DNA of 64,000 nt, taken from the NCBI GenBank assembly GCA_000688615.1, contig JHVA01000001.1:3720001-3784000 (forward strand). Reading direction: 5' to 3'. The DNA comes from Acidobacteriaceae bacterium KBS 146 (GTDB lineage: Bacteria; Acidobacteriota; Terriglobia; Terriglobales; Acidobacteriaceae). The notes under the pieces were generated by a model. That model was given only the letters and a program-made list of their open reading frames with translations. It did no database searches and was not told where the DNA came from. Below, piece by piece: positions 55,644 to 64,000 of the stretch (the first letter of the stretch is position 1; every line of letters starts with the position of its first letter). A program made the translations under genes and the position numbers.

Positions 55644-57233
55644 TTACGCAAGCACCTCGCCAACGACGCGTGCTGGATTCACCGTGGTTAGTTTTTGTTC
55701 CAGGCCCTGATAGGGATAGTTTAGTTTGCGGTGATCAAATCCAAGGGCATACAACATGGTGGCGTGGAGGTCGCGCACTTCCACCGGGTCTTTCACGATC
55801 TCATAACCCATCGCGTCGGTTTCCCCGTGGGTGTATCCAGACTTCACGCCGCCACCCGCCATCCAGATGGTGAAGGCTCCGGGGTTATGATCGCGTCCCA
55901 CAAACGGTGAGCCGCCGTTGCGGTTCTCTTTCATCGAGGTGCGGCCAAATTCTCCGCCCCAGACAACCAAAGTGTCTTCCAGCATGCCGCGCTGTTTCAA
56001 GTCGTCAAGCAGAGCACCGATGGGTTGATCCGTTTCGCGGCAGCGATCCTGAAAGCCGAGATTGAGAGCTTCCTTTGCGGCTGCTCCGTGCGAGTCCCAA
56101 CCCCAATGGTAGAGCTGAATGAAGCGTACTCCACGCTCTGCAAGTCGACGCGCCACAAGGCAGTTATTTGCGAAGCTCGCCTCGCCCGGCCGGGCTCCAT
56201 AGGCTGCAAGCGTAGCGGCGGACTCCTTGTGAATATCCATCGTGTCGGTTGCTTCCATTTGCATGCGGAAGGCCATCTCGTATTGGGCGATCCGGCTAAC
56301 GGTCTCAGGATCACCGAACTCCTTGTGTTCCTGCCGATTGATCTCATCCACAACGTCGAGCATGCTGCGCCGCGCCTGTCGAGAGACTCCTTCGGGATTC
56401 TTCAAATAGAGCACCGGATCACCGTGGGACTGGCACTGCACGCCCTGATAGACACTGGGCAGAAAGCCGGAGCCCCACAGTTGCTTTCCTCCATCCGGCA
56501 TGTTTCCGCCGGAGATGAGAACGATAAAACCAGGAAGGTTTTGGTTCTCTGTTCCCAAACCGTATGTCACCCATGACCCGATGGATGCATAGCCCAGGCG
56601 CGCATTGCCTGTTTGTACCAGTAGTTGGGCTGGAGCGTGATTGAACTGATCCGTCTTCATCGATTTGATGAAGCACAGGTCGTCCACATGCTTTTCGAGA
56701 TGAGGCAGCCGATCAGAGATCCACTGACCGCTTTGCCCTGCTCGGTGAAATGGATACTGCGGCCCAAGCAGTTTAGGGACACCGGTGATGAACGCGAAAC
56801 GTTTGCCGGCAAGGAACGACTGAGGGCAATCCTTTCCATCCAGATGGGCGAGGTCTGGCTTGTAATCAAACAGTTCTAGCTGGCTCGGAGCCCCTGCCAT
56901 GTGCAGATAGATGACGCGTTTTGCCGTCGGTGCAAACTGGGGAGGAAGTACAGAGAGTGGATGGGATGGGTCGCGTGCGAAATCGATGCGGAGATTTCCA
57001 TCGATGCTGCGATCTGCGGCGTGGACGGAACGACATAGTTCGGGCAACGATGCTCCAAGGAAAATCGTGCCGACACCTGCGGTGAAATTGCGGAGAAAGT
57101 GGCGACGTGTCTGCGCCTGCAGATAAGCGAACTTCTCCGCCGGGAACATCGTAGTCAACGCTGTTCGTTCCTGCTCGTCGGCGATATGTGGATCGCAGTA
57201 GGCTTTTGGATCGTCGTGATCGTGATCGCGCAT
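55644..57233 (-). CDS. DUF1501 (sulfatase-like fold) exported protein
   Basis: 529 residues. An N-terminal signal-like stretch ('TRRHFLRNFTAGVGTIFLG', twin-arginine type) comes after about 35 residues. Conserved DUF1501 blocks are 'ELFDYKPDLAHLDGKDCP', 'DDLCFIKSMKTDQFNHAPAQ', 'GSWVTYGLGTENQNLPGFIV' and 'VVWGGEFGRTSMKENRNGG'. The fold is related to alkaline phosphatase/sulfatase, but the usual catalytic residue is not established for this family. It almost always neighbours DUF1549/1553 proteins, as here (7 bases after the upstream stop). Function is not known. Confidence 0.85.
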   Translation of the reverse strand: MRDHDHDDPKAYCDPHIADEQERTALTTMFPAEKFAYLQAQTRRHFLRNFTAGVGTIFLGASLPELCRSVHAADRSIDGNLRIDFARDPSHPLSVLPPQFAPTAKRVIYLHMAGAPSQLELFDYKPDLAHLDGKDCPQSFLAGKRFAFITGVPKLLGPQYPFHRAGQSGQWISDRLPHLEKHVDDLCFIKSMKTDQFNHAPAQLLVQTGNARLGYASIGSWVTYGLGTENQNLPGFIVLISGGNMPDGGKQLWGSGFLPSVYQGVQCQSHGDPVLYLKNPEGVSRQARRSMLDVVDEINRQEHKEFGDPETVSRIAQYEMAFRMQMEATDTMDIHKESAATLAAYGARPGEASFANNCLVARRLAERGVRFIQLYHWGWDSHGAAAKEALNLGFQDRCRETDQPIGALLDDLKQRGMLEDTLVVWGGEFGRTSMKENRNGGSPFVGRDHNPGAFTIWMAGGGVKSGYTHGETDAMGYEIVKDPVEVRDLHATMLYALGFDHRKLNYPYQGLEQKLTTVNPARVVGEVLA

Positions 57234-57240
57234 CGTTATG

Positions 57241-60200
57241 TCACCTCACAAGGGCTGCATCTAGGTTGAAAAGAATATTACCTACAGTGGTTAAGCCGGT
57301 TATCTCGGCACTGCGACTACTGTGAGTGGAAGACGGATAGTTTGCTCGGACGAATTTGTCTGAGCCCCGATTGCGAAGTGAGCGCTCATAAGCCTGGCGC
57401 AGCAATGCCAGTTCTCGATCGTTTGGAGGCCGAGAAAGCACGAGTTCTGTCGCGTTGCGGAGCCGTTCTGTGAGGATATCCTCTCCCGTTGGTTTATCTG
57501 CCAGCTGCCCCGTCATGTTCATGACGCGCAATGCGAGGGCGGTGGATGCCTCTTGATACACAGGGTCATTCAAGGTGACAAGAGCCTGTAGGGGAGTGTT
57601 TGTCGGGATGCGGCGGGGCAGCATGACATCGCGGTCCGAAGCATCGAAGATCAGGGCGCTCGGGTATCCGGAGGTGCGCTTCACAAAGGTATAGATTGCG
57701 CGGCGGTAGCGGTTAGGGCCTGTGGCATCGGTCCACCTTTCTCCGCTGTAGACAGAGTTCCAAATGCCGGCCGGTTGAGGCGGCATGACCGGAGGGCCGC
57801 CCACGGTTGTGTCGAGGAGACCGCTTGCCAAGAGCGCCTGGTCGCGAACCATCTCCGCCGTAAGCCGTTGCCGCGGTCCGCGTGCAAGCAGCCGGTTCTT
57901 CGGGTCGCGTGCGAGCAGCTGCGGCGTCTCTACCGCGCTCTGCCGATAAGTTGCACTTGTGACGATCTCACGAATAAGCGCCTTCGTGTTCCAGTGGAGA
58001 TCGTTCTGGAAGTGCAGTGCCAGGTAGTCCAGTAACTCTGGATGGCTTGGTAATTCTCCAACGCTTCCAAAGTTCTCCAGCGTTTCTACGATACCTGTTC
58101 CAAATAATTCTTCCCAGTATCGATTCACCGCGACGCGTGCAGTTAGCGGCTGGTCTGGCTGGAAGAACCACTTCGCCAGCGTCAGGCGATTCCGTGGCTC
58201 CCCCTTTGGAAACTTCGGGAAGATTGCTGGAACGTCCGGTTCGAGGTCAGGGCCAACCTTGGTCAGGAAGTTGCCCCGCTCAAATTCAAGTGTGGCGCGC
58301 CGCTCATACGGCTGTTGTTCAACCATGACCGGAACGGGCACAGTCAAAATGTCGTGGAGTTGATTGTCCAGTGCAAACAGGTGATCTGTCTTAGATTTGT
58401 GTTGGCTGATCGACTGCGTCCATTTTGCATCGCCACTCACGTCGATGCGCAACCGCATGATCTTGGCGGGTTTACTGTCGATATCGCCAACCTGTTTGAT
58501 GTTTATTTCAAGGTGAGCATCCTTCCCAATCGTGACAGGTTCCGCAGGTACTCCAATTATCCATCGAGTTTGAAAGAGCTTTGGAAGAGCTGCGAATGGA
58601 CTTGGAATCTCTTCCTGGATTGTGCGTGGGGCAGCGGCGAAGGCGGTCTTCATCGGTGGTGCTGGTACCGGCTTTGCTTTGTCGACGCTCTTGCCGTGTT
58701 GGGAGGTTTTTGCAGCCCTATCTTCGTCTGCGCGCAATGCCGCGGTAGGCTTCAGTGCAAGCTTTACTGAGGCGGCGTTAGAAGGGTTTTCCTTTGTTGC
58801 CCGAGCCCCTTGCTTTTCTGTTCCTTCAAGTGGCTTCTCTCCTTCTCGTTCGGCAGCCATCAGATTGTCTTCTGAGTCCTGCGCGAAGTAGGCCATGGGA
58901 ACCGGTTTTTTCTGTCCCTCCGCCGTCACGACAAACACCTGAAGCCGATTTACGATGAAGCCATCTTCAGGAGTGTGGGATGCCTTTTTCGAGTCGATGG
59001 GAGGAACCTGGATGCGCAGCGCGGTAATCTGCGATATGGGGGATTTGCCGGCTAACTGATAGATCGACTGCGCAGGCGTCTCCGTCTTTGCGAAGGCTTC
59101 ACCGTTCTTCAGGACGAACGTCTTCGCCGGTCCATTACGCTTTTCTGCAGCGGCCATCTGTGTGCGTGACTCATCGAGAGATTTTTTTGTGGAGACGATG
59201 CGCTCGGCCTTCTGCTCAGCAGGAAGTCGCGTGTTTTTCTTCGCGTTCTCCAGGGCCTTTTCCAGTGCCGGAACCTTGTCTTTCAGGATGACAAGGTCGT
59301 CCGCGCCAGCGCTATCAATAGGAAGTTGTTTCCATGCGGATGCCGCCTCCATGGCGCGATCCGAAGATTCGATGGAACCCACAAGAGCGCGCACATCATC
59401 TTCGAGTTTGTCCGCTGCGGCATACTGCGTGTGATCCGAGGGAACGGGCAGTACGGGGGCATCCTCTGTCAGGTCGGAATCCCGTTGCGTATTGAAGAAG
59501 GCAAGCGATTTGTAGTAGTCCGCGTGACGGATAGGGTCATATGGATGCGAGTGACACTGCACGCAATTCATCGTGACACCGCTGGTAACCTGCCAGGTCG
59601 TTGCAACTCGGTCCATCACGGCAATCATGCGGTATTCTTCATCGTCCGTTCCGCCTTCATCATTGTTGGGGGTCAGGCGATGGAATGTCGTTGCAATGCG
59701 GTCGTTCATCGTTGCGTTCGGAAGCAGGTCGCCGGCAAGCTGACGAATTAAAAACTGGTCATACGGCATGTTGCTGTTGAATGCGTAGACGACCCAATCG
59801 CGATACGGCCATACGTTACGGGACAGATCTTTTTCAAACCCCATCGAATCAGCGTAGCGTGCGAGGTCAAGCCACATGCTGGCCCAGCGTTCGCCATATC
59901 GTGGAGATGCGAGGAGTCGATCGACTTGCTTCTCGTAAGCGTTGGAAGAGTTGTCCGCAGCAAACGCAGCTTCTTCCTCCGGCGTAGGCGGTAGTCCGGT
60001 TATGTCGAGTGAAGCACGACGCAATAGCTCGGACTTGCCCGCCTCCGGAGAAGGAGAGAGGTGCTCTTTTTCAAGTCTGGCCAGAACGAAGCTGTCCAGC
60101 GGCTGACGAATCCAACCCTTCTCCTGTACTTCGGGCAGAGGCTGTGGTTTTGGCGGTACGAACGCCCAGTAATCGTCGAACTGAGCGCCTTCCTTGATCC

Positions 60201-60597
60201 ACTGTCGCAGGAGCCCGATCTGCTGATCGCTCAACCTGGGGCCGTGGTAAGGCATGCGTGCCTCGGAATCTTGGGAAAGGACCCGCACCATGAGCTCGGA
60301 TCCATCCGGATTTCCTGGGACGATGGTGCGATGCCCACTCTTTCCAGTCCCGAGCGCCTCGTCACGAAAGATGAAGGAGACGCCCGCCTTCTGGCGTACT
60401 CCGCCGTGACAGCCTACGCAATTCTGATTGAGGATGGGGCGTATATCGCGACTGAAGTTGACTGGGCCTGCGTGCGAGGCGGCTAGTTGCCGGCCGTGTA
60501 GAGCGTGTCTTGCGAAGCTGGCCGCAACAGTAGCGACAAATAGAGTAGCTACTAAGGTGATCGTCGCTTGCCGTCGCGAAGGTTCCACGATCCTCAT
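57241..60597 (-). CDS. DUF1549/DUF1553 planctomycete-type cytochrome protein
   Basis: 1118 residues from the ATG at 60597; TTG 60630 is an alternative start. After a membrane/signal segment ('TITLVATLFVATVAASFA') comes a haem domain ('LNQNCVGCHGGVRQKAGVSF'), the DUF1549 block ('WIRQPLDSFVLARLEKEHLS', 'PRYGERWASMWLDLARYADS') with a second CxxCH ('GVTMNCVQCHSHPYDPIRHA'), and the C-terminal DUF1553 block ('RVAVNRYWEELFGTGIVETL', 'LLARGPRQRLTAEMVRDQAL'). An Ala/Lys-rich stretch (residues about 590-660) separates the blocks. It is the first gene of the operon and a likely periplasmic redox protein of unknown reaction. The upstream gap holds no clear promoter. Confidence 0.87.
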   Translation of the reverse strand: MRIVEPSRRQATITLVATLFVATVAASFARHALHGRQLAASHAGPVNFSRDIRPILNQNCVGCHGGVRQKAGVSFIFRDEALGTGKSGHRTIVPGNPDGSELMVRVLSQDSEARMPYHGPRLSDQQIGLLRQWIKEGAQFDDYWAFVPPKPQPLPEVQEKGWIRQPLDSFVLARLEKEHLSPSPEAGKSELLRRASLDITGLPPTPEEEAAFAADNSSNAYEKQVDRLLASPRYGERWASMWLDLARYADSMGFEKDLSRNVWPYRDWVVYAFNSNMPYDQFLIRQLAGDLLPNATMNDRIATTFHRLTPNNDEGGTDDEEYRMIAVMDRVATTWQVTSGVTMNCVQCHSHPYDPIRHADYYKSLAFFNTQRDSDLTEDAPVLPVPSDHTQYAAADKLEDDVRALVGSIESSDRAMEAASAWKQLPIDSAGADDLVILKDKVPALEKALENAKKNTRLPAEQKAERIVSTKKSLDESRTQMAAAEKRNGPAKTFVLKNGEAFAKTETPAQSIYQLAGKSPISQITALRIQVPPIDSKKASHTPEDGFIVNRLQVFVVTAEGQKKPVPMAYFAQDSEDNLMAAEREGEKPLEGTEKQGARATKENPSNAASVKLALKPTAALRADEDRAAKTSQHGKSVDKAKPVPAPPMKTAFAAAPRTIQEEIPSPFAALPKLFQTRWIIGVPAEPVTIGKDAHLEINIKQVGDIDSKPAKIMRLRIDVSGDAKWTQSISQHKSKTDHLFALDNQLHDILTVPVPVMVEQQPYERRATLEFERGNFLTKVGPDLEPDVPAIFPKFPKGEPRNRLTLAKWFFQPDQPLTARVAVNRYWEELFGTGIVETLENFGSVGELPSHPELLDYLALHFQNDLHWNTKALIREIVTSATYRQSAVETPQLLARDPKNRLLARGPRQRLTAEMVRDQALLASGLLDTTVGGPPVMPPQPAGIWNSVYSGERWTDATGPNRYRRAIYTFVKRTSGYPSALIFDASDRDVMLPRRIPTNTPLQALVTLNDPVYQEASTALALRVMNMTGQLADKPTGEDILTERLRNATELVLSRPPNDRELALLRQAYERSLRNRGSDKFVRANYPSSTHSSRSAEITGLTTVGNILFNLDAALVR

Positions 60598-60799
60598 GTT
60601 ATAGCTGATCTCCCTTGAAATGGCCTTCAATACGCGATTGGAAGGGGCAAAAAGACCGTCCCATCATCTCATCAGGAGGCTCAATCGAAAGCAGCCTACT
60701 GTTGCGGACTCTATAAGCTGCTTTAGCTGGCTCTTCATGATGCCGAAACGATAGAGCCCATTATGAGTGCCTATCCAAAGAAATCGATAAGTCGCTAAA

Positions 60800-60852
60800 T
60801 GGTGGCCAGAGACGGGATCGAACCGCTGACGCCGGCCTTTTCAGGGCCCTAT
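60800..60852 (-). tRNA. tRNA-Phe (GAA) 3' half only: attachment-site scar
   Basis: Read on the minus strand, the end 'TCTGGCCACCA' (60810-60800), the T-loop 'GGTTCGATCCC' and the anticodon loop CTGAAAA (anticodon GAA, Phe) are all present. The acceptor 5' strand and the D-arm should continue beyond about 60852, but the sequence there does not match a tRNA. A 3' half without a 5' half is what tRNA-targeting integrases leave at the far end of an inserted element. The gap 60598-60799 before it shows nothing else recognised. Confidence 0.7.
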
Positions 60853-61084
60853 CGGTGGACCTAAGTGGCTTAGAATCAGCACGATTGATATGAAAGGCTA
60901 GATCAGCGCCGACTTAGGATTGTTGGGGATCATTTGGGATGGTTTCCTTTCCAGGTTGCTCCCGTATTGTCCCGCCGGTCCGATCGATGTGCTGCGTTCT
61001 TGCACGTGTGAGAACGTGGCAGGTTGTTGACTCGCTCACCCAGGATGGGTCAAGACCGGAACTCGGTACCGAGCACGCCCAAAT

Positions 61085-61266
61085 GGAGATCGCCGACGCT
61101 GCTTCAATGTCCGCAGCAACAAGGTTGTCTGCGGTGTTCTTCGCCTCTTGCTGCATCCTGCCGCTAACCACGACCGTGATGCCCTTCTGGCCAAGCTGAC
61201 GTGCTGTTTCAAAACCAATTCCCGAGTTGCTCCGGTGATGAGGGCTACCCTCTTACCGCTAGGCAT
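61085..61266 (-). pseudogene. Short-chain dehydrogenase N-terminal remnant
   Basis: From the ATG at 61266 (GAGGAGGG upstream) the frame reads 'MPSGKRVALITGATR', the SDR cofactor start. It should continue with GIGFETARQLGQKGITVV and 'SGRMQQEAKNTADNL', which lies in the next frame; adding one G to the GGG after the ATR codons restores it. After about 60 residues the similarity stops, without the NNAG and catalytic blocks. So it is both frameshifted and truncated. Confidence 0.72.
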
Positions 61267-61322
61267 GTATGCCCTCCTCAGGATATTTGGATAGGCAGCT
61301 TCGGAATGTGACTTAATAAGAG

Positions 61323-61332
61323 CGACCAGTCG
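61323..61332. promoter_or_regulatory. TetR-like operator candidate
   Basis: CGACCAGTCG is a near-palindrome of the CGAC-GTCG kind bound by TetR-family regulators, with AT-rich DNA beside it (61333-61350). It lies 57 bases before the SDR remnant start and about 260 bases from the TetR gene. Nothing else was recognised in the 61267-61594 gap. Confidence 0.35.
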
Positions 61333-61594
61333 GAATATTTAATTTAGACAATAACACCAGATTTGCACGCATGCCTCTATCCCGCATCGTTGGATTGTTC
61401 GCTTCAGCACAATATGAGGAGTGGAACTATCTGCATGAACGAAAACTCCCGCGCTGTCTTCAGCCCCATCTCTTCAAATAAGAAAGATTGTTCAAAGAAG
61501 TTCCCAAGGTGCTTCAACCGGAGGAGCTAGACGCAGATTATCGGTGATTTTGTATACGGCAACTTCTGAAGACAGATGCGCACACCTGTGACTT

Positions 61595-62236
61595 TTAGCT
61601 TTGCGCAAAAGGAGCCGTCGTGGGATCGTCCGTGTGCGATCTGACCACCGTATCGAAAAAACGATCCAGATTATCTTGTGCGTGTGCAAGCGCGCCAGAA
61701 CGCTTATCGATCCGATAGATAGCAGTCGCGCCTTCCAGCGTCGCAATCAGAAAGGTAGCGACGCTCTGGGGTTGAACTTCCGACCGAACCTCTCCGCGCT
61801 GCTGCCCCTCCATAACGATATTTATCAATGCCTCTTCCCACCCACATACCGCTTTGCGAGCCCGATCCCGAAGAGCGGCGTTACCGTCGTCAGCATCGAC
61901 GGCTATATTCAGCCACGGGCAGCCCCCGGTAAAGCTTGGCGTATCGACATAGTTCTTGACGTGCAGCTTGAGCTTATCTACCGCATTGTTGACCGTGTCC
62001 AGATTTCTCAGGCGCTTCTGCACGGTATCGCCCCGCGCAAAATCGAAGGCTTCAAGCGTCAACTCTTCTTTGCTGGAAAAGTGGCCATAGATCGATCCCT
62101 TTTCCAGTCCAACAGCATCGACAATGTCTTGCATGGAACAGCCCTCAAAGCCTCTCTGGTTAAACAGGACGGCTGCCTTCGATACGATATTGAAGCGAGT
62201 CGTAAGTGTGTTTTTGATGCAACGCCGAAGTCCAGT
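61595..62236 (-). CDS. TetR-family transcriptional regulator, start missing or broken
   Basis: The open frame (213 codons back to the stop at 62239) reads TetR-like through 'RFNIVSKAAVLFNQRGFEGC', 'SMQDIVDAVGLEKGSIYGHF' and 'SSKEELTLEAFDFARGDTVQ', the DNA-binding helix-turn-helix, then a ligand domain with 'GGCPWLNIAVDADDGNAAL'. The ATG at 62134 would cut off half of the helix-turn-helix, yet no ATG, GTG or TTG lies upstream in frame. One indel near 62215 would place a TTG start (LHQK). So the true start is unsettled. It may repress the SDR gene or its own promoter. 230 bases before it show no gene. Confidence 0.75.
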   Translation of the reverse strand, partial: TGLRRCIKNTLTTRFNIVSKAAVLFNQRGFEGCSMQDIVDAVGLEKGSIYGHFSSKEELTLEAFDFARGDTVQKRLRNLDTVNNAVDKLKLHVKNYVDTPSFTGGCPWLNIAVDADDGNAALRDRARKAVCGWEEALINIVMEGQQRGEVRSEVQPQSVATFLIATLEGATAIYRIDKRSGALAHAQDNLDRFFDTVVRSHTDDPTTAPFAQS

Positions 62237-62467
62237 TCAAAATAGAAGTTGTATCGCGTCTATCTTTCCCATTCGCTCATCCGGCATGTTCTAGTAGTTG
62301 CTGGTTTCATAGGTTCCGAGATGCCCGACAAAGGAGAGCTCACTGGCGAGTCTCCAGCGTTCAATCAGGGGGTGGATGTTCGCAGGCCAAGGCTGCCTCT
62401 TCCATCCTCTAGATCAAACCCATCAACATCGCACTAATTCATGGGATAAATGTTCCTCAAACTGTGA

Positions 62468-62896
62468 CTACTTTGTCAGGTGTTCCATGTAGTTATTTGG
62501 ATACGTGGCAAATTGAAAGTCAAGTCCGAGATAAAATGGCTGGGCATCGTGCGTGAGTAGGGCGACTCGTTTAAGAGACTTGACGTCAGGATGTTCGAGG
62601 ACTGAGCGGACCAGCCACGATCCCAATCCCTGCCTCCTTCGCAACTCTATGATGTAAACGTCACATAGGTATGCATAGGTGACGTAGTCCGTGATAACTC
62701 TTGCTATACCGATCTGTCGATTCTCTTCCAACAGAGAGAAGCAAAGAGAGTTGCGCACCGCACGATCCAAGGAGTCTGGAGTGAGGTCACTCCACCAACT
62801 TGTCTGCGCAAGGAACCCAAATACTGCCTCGCAGTCCAGAAATTTTGGGTTCGTCGTAATTAAAAAGCGGTCCTGTTCTCGAAGAAAATAATTCAC
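62468..62896 (-). CDS. GNAT-family acetyltransferase
   Basis: 142 residues from a GTG at 62896; no ribosome site is obvious. The acetyl-CoA loop is 'ELRRRQGLGSWLVRSVLEHP' (R/Q-x-x-G-x-G/A type), preceded by the central strand 'YLCDVYIIELRR'. The end 'PFYLGLDFQFATYPNNYMEH' is the usual C-terminal block. It transfers an acetyl group from acetyl-CoA to an unknown amine. It is a single small enzyme in the possibly acquired region right of the tRNA scar. Confidence 0.82.
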   Translation of the reverse strand: MNYFLREQDRFLITTNPKFLDCEAVFGFLAQTSWWSDLTPDSLDRAVRNSLCFSLLEENRQIGIARVITDYVTYAYLCDVYIIELRRRQGLGSWLVRSVLEHPDVKSLKRVALLTHDAQPFYLGLDFQFATYPNNYMEHLTK

Positions 62897-62924
62897 ATCA
62901 TGGACTATACACGGTCATCGTCAA

Positions 62925-62979
62925 GATGACTTGATGACACATTTGTGTCTACTTTATCGGTATTTGCTCGATAAAGTAG
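62925..62979. repeat. Cluster of inverted repeats between GNAT and EamA genes
   Basis: The cluster includes GACACATTTGTGTC (62936-62949) and CTACTTTATCG (62949-62959) with CGATAAAGTAG (62969-62979). The last is an 11-bp perfect stem that may terminate the EamA transcript. GTCATC...GATGAC adds a third set near 62914-62938. These may be protein-binding sites. Confidence 0.5.
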
Positions 62980-63007
62980 GTGATGCTGTAGGCTCGCAAT
63001 TAAACTG

Positions 63008-63970
63008 TTAATTATTAACAAATCCCTCGTCTCGAAGAACTTTGGTTTGGTCGGAGGTATCAAAGAAGAACAGCATGCCGGTGGCGAATAGCACAATTGC
63101 TGAACCAGTCATTGTGCGGGGTGCCAGGCGTTCCTTCAGGATGCAGAAGGCCAACGCCACACCGGCAATTGGCATGAAATAGAGGGATGCTGAGGCGGTA
63201 ATAACGTCGACAGTCTCGAGTGCTGTTAGGAAGAACACCATTGCAAGCCCATAGAAGAACACTGCAAGATATCCAAACGCGCCCCACTGTGTGAGAGTGA
63301 GATGTCCAAGTCTGCCAAGACAATGTGGTTCCACGAAAAAGAGTACAGGCAGGCTGACGACGGACGCCGGCAGATAGCTGAAGAATAGTGTTTCGATACC
63401 AGAGAAGTAATTCAAGAGTCGCTTAGAGTAGACATTGTAGAAAGCTGAGCCGATACATCCGGCAGTGATTAGCAAGTCACCCAGAAGTTCATGGCGCCCG
63501 TTTCTAGTGATGGACATGTTATGCAGCGGGGAGAGGATGAAAACTCCCGCCAGCCCCAGCGAGAGGGAACTGACACGAAGCGAAGACAGGCGCTCCCCCA
63601 ATAGCCACACTGCGATCAAGGCGCCGAAGATCGGAATAAGCAGGCTGAGGATCGCTCCATTGGAGGCTGTTGACCAGCTCACCCCGAGTGTCATACCTAT
63701 CTGAGCCATGAGTTGACCGCAGATACCAGCGAGGAAGAACTCACGATGGAATCGCCACGCCGCTCTGAACTTCTGCATAACTCCTCGGCGCAGGACGAGA
63801 AGTCCCAGGCCCACGATCGTAATGGAGTAAAGCGGAAGCAGGGCGATTGCGAGTGGGTTGTCGTTGACAGCAAGGATTTTGATCGCGACTCCTTGGCCTG
63901 CCCAAAGCAGATTGGCAGCGATCAGAAGCAGAACGGCGAAGGCGACGCGAATATTTCGCGCAGACAACAC
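63008..63970 (-). CDS. EamA/DMT-family permease
   Basis: 320 residues from a GTG at 63970 with GGAGAAG upstream. Ten membrane helices in two similar halves: 'IRVAFAVLLLIAANLLWAGQ' and 'GAILSLLIPIFGALIAVWLL' in the first, 'LLGDLLITAGCIGSAFYNVY' and 'ASASLYFMPIAGVALAFCIL' in the second. 'GERLSSLRVSSLSLGLAG' and 'KERLAPRTMTGSAIVLFATG' are the paired EamA repeats. It exports or exchanges a small metabolite across the inner membrane. The upstream edge lies near the end of the window, so its operon partners are not seen. Confidence 0.85.
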   Translation of the reverse strand: MLSARNIRVAFAVLLLIAANLLWAGQGVAIKILAVNDNPLAIALLPLYSITIVGLGLLVLRRGVMQKFRAAWRFHREFFLAGICGQLMAQIGMTLGVSWSTASNGAILSLLIPIFGALIAVWLLGERLSSLRVSSLSLGLAGVFILSPLHNMSITRNGRHELLGDLLITAGCIGSAFYNVYSKRLLNYFSGIETLFFSYLPASVVSLPVLFFVEPHCLGRLGHLTLTQWGAFGYLAVFFYGLAMVFFLTALETVDVITASASLYFMPIAGVALAFCILKERLAPRTMTGSAIVLFATGMLFFFDTSDQTKVLRDEGFVNN

Positions 63971-64000
63971 TACTGTCTTCTCCAGAGGAAGTCGGGCTGT

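Noticed and set aside
61601..62245. 214-codon plus-strand open frame
   Set aside because: It is the antisense of the TetR gene, whose domain pattern is clear on the minus strand.
1..64000. CRISPR arrays, insertion sequences, rRNA genes
   Set aside because: No regularly spaced repeats, no transposase or integrase frame, and no rRNA-like sequence was seen anywhere in the window.

Overview
The window looks like chromosomal DNA from an acidobacterium of the Terriglobia (Granulicella/Terriglobus/Edaphobacter type). The evidence is gene content: large Oar-like TonB-dependent receptors with an N-terminal carboxypeptidase-like domain, secreted proteins with an acidobacterial-style C-terminal tail, a DUF1549/DUF1553-DUF1501 operon, a propeller-type sensor kinase, and membrane proteins carrying the 'SPRF..LLRYVV' N-terminal domain. 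This is recognition from sequence only; no search was run.

Layout. 1-3291: the 3' end of a TonB receptor and a secreted beta-propeller protein. 3385-10057: a five-gene plus-strand polyol cassette (MFS polyol permease, two FGGY kinases, a histidine-phosphatase-family enzyme, a 2-hydroxyacid dehydrogenase), met tail to tail by a minus-strand GlpP-type antiterminator gene. 10271-20193: a plus-strand secretion/uptake operon (lamin-tail-like surface protein, lipoprotein with propeller, TonB receptor, phosphocholine-type phospholipase C). Both plus-strand units start with the same leader: a TTGACA promoter, a GCGGC...GCCGC hairpin with a near-identical 11-nt loop motif, and an overlapping strong intrinsic terminator. 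This looks like a two-member antitermination regulon read by the GlpP protein encoded between them, and it is the main candidate for an undescribed system.

20194-31350 mixes gene decay (remnants of glgX, a DJ-1/PfpI protein and an MGH1-type glucosidase, plus a frameshifted ridA) with working genes: an SDR, two Asp-nucleophile alpha/beta hydrolases, a propeller sensor kinase with its NarL-type regulator, a DoxX protein and a FixJ-type regulator. 31900-35632 holds a secreted ferritin-like protein, a haem-binding c-type protein and a P2-type cation ATPase, followed by a SulP remnant. 35930-46281 is a divergent efflux block: ATPase/FtsX-permease/adaptor on the minus strand and TolC/adaptor/RND pump on the plus strand. 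46359-60597 holds a GH99-like protein, a membrane-anchored regulator, a TonB receptor and a four-gene minus-strand cytochrome/DUF1501/NHL operon.

At 60800-60852 lies the 3' half of a tRNA-Phe gene without its 5' half, the kind of scar left by an integrating element. The DNA to its right (SDR remnant, TetR regulator, GNAT, EamA transporter) may therefore be acquired. At least four reading frames (two sites in ridA, one in the RND pump, one in the SDR remnant) are broken in the same way, by apparent loss of one G in a G run, so base-calling error should be excluded before these genes are called dead.
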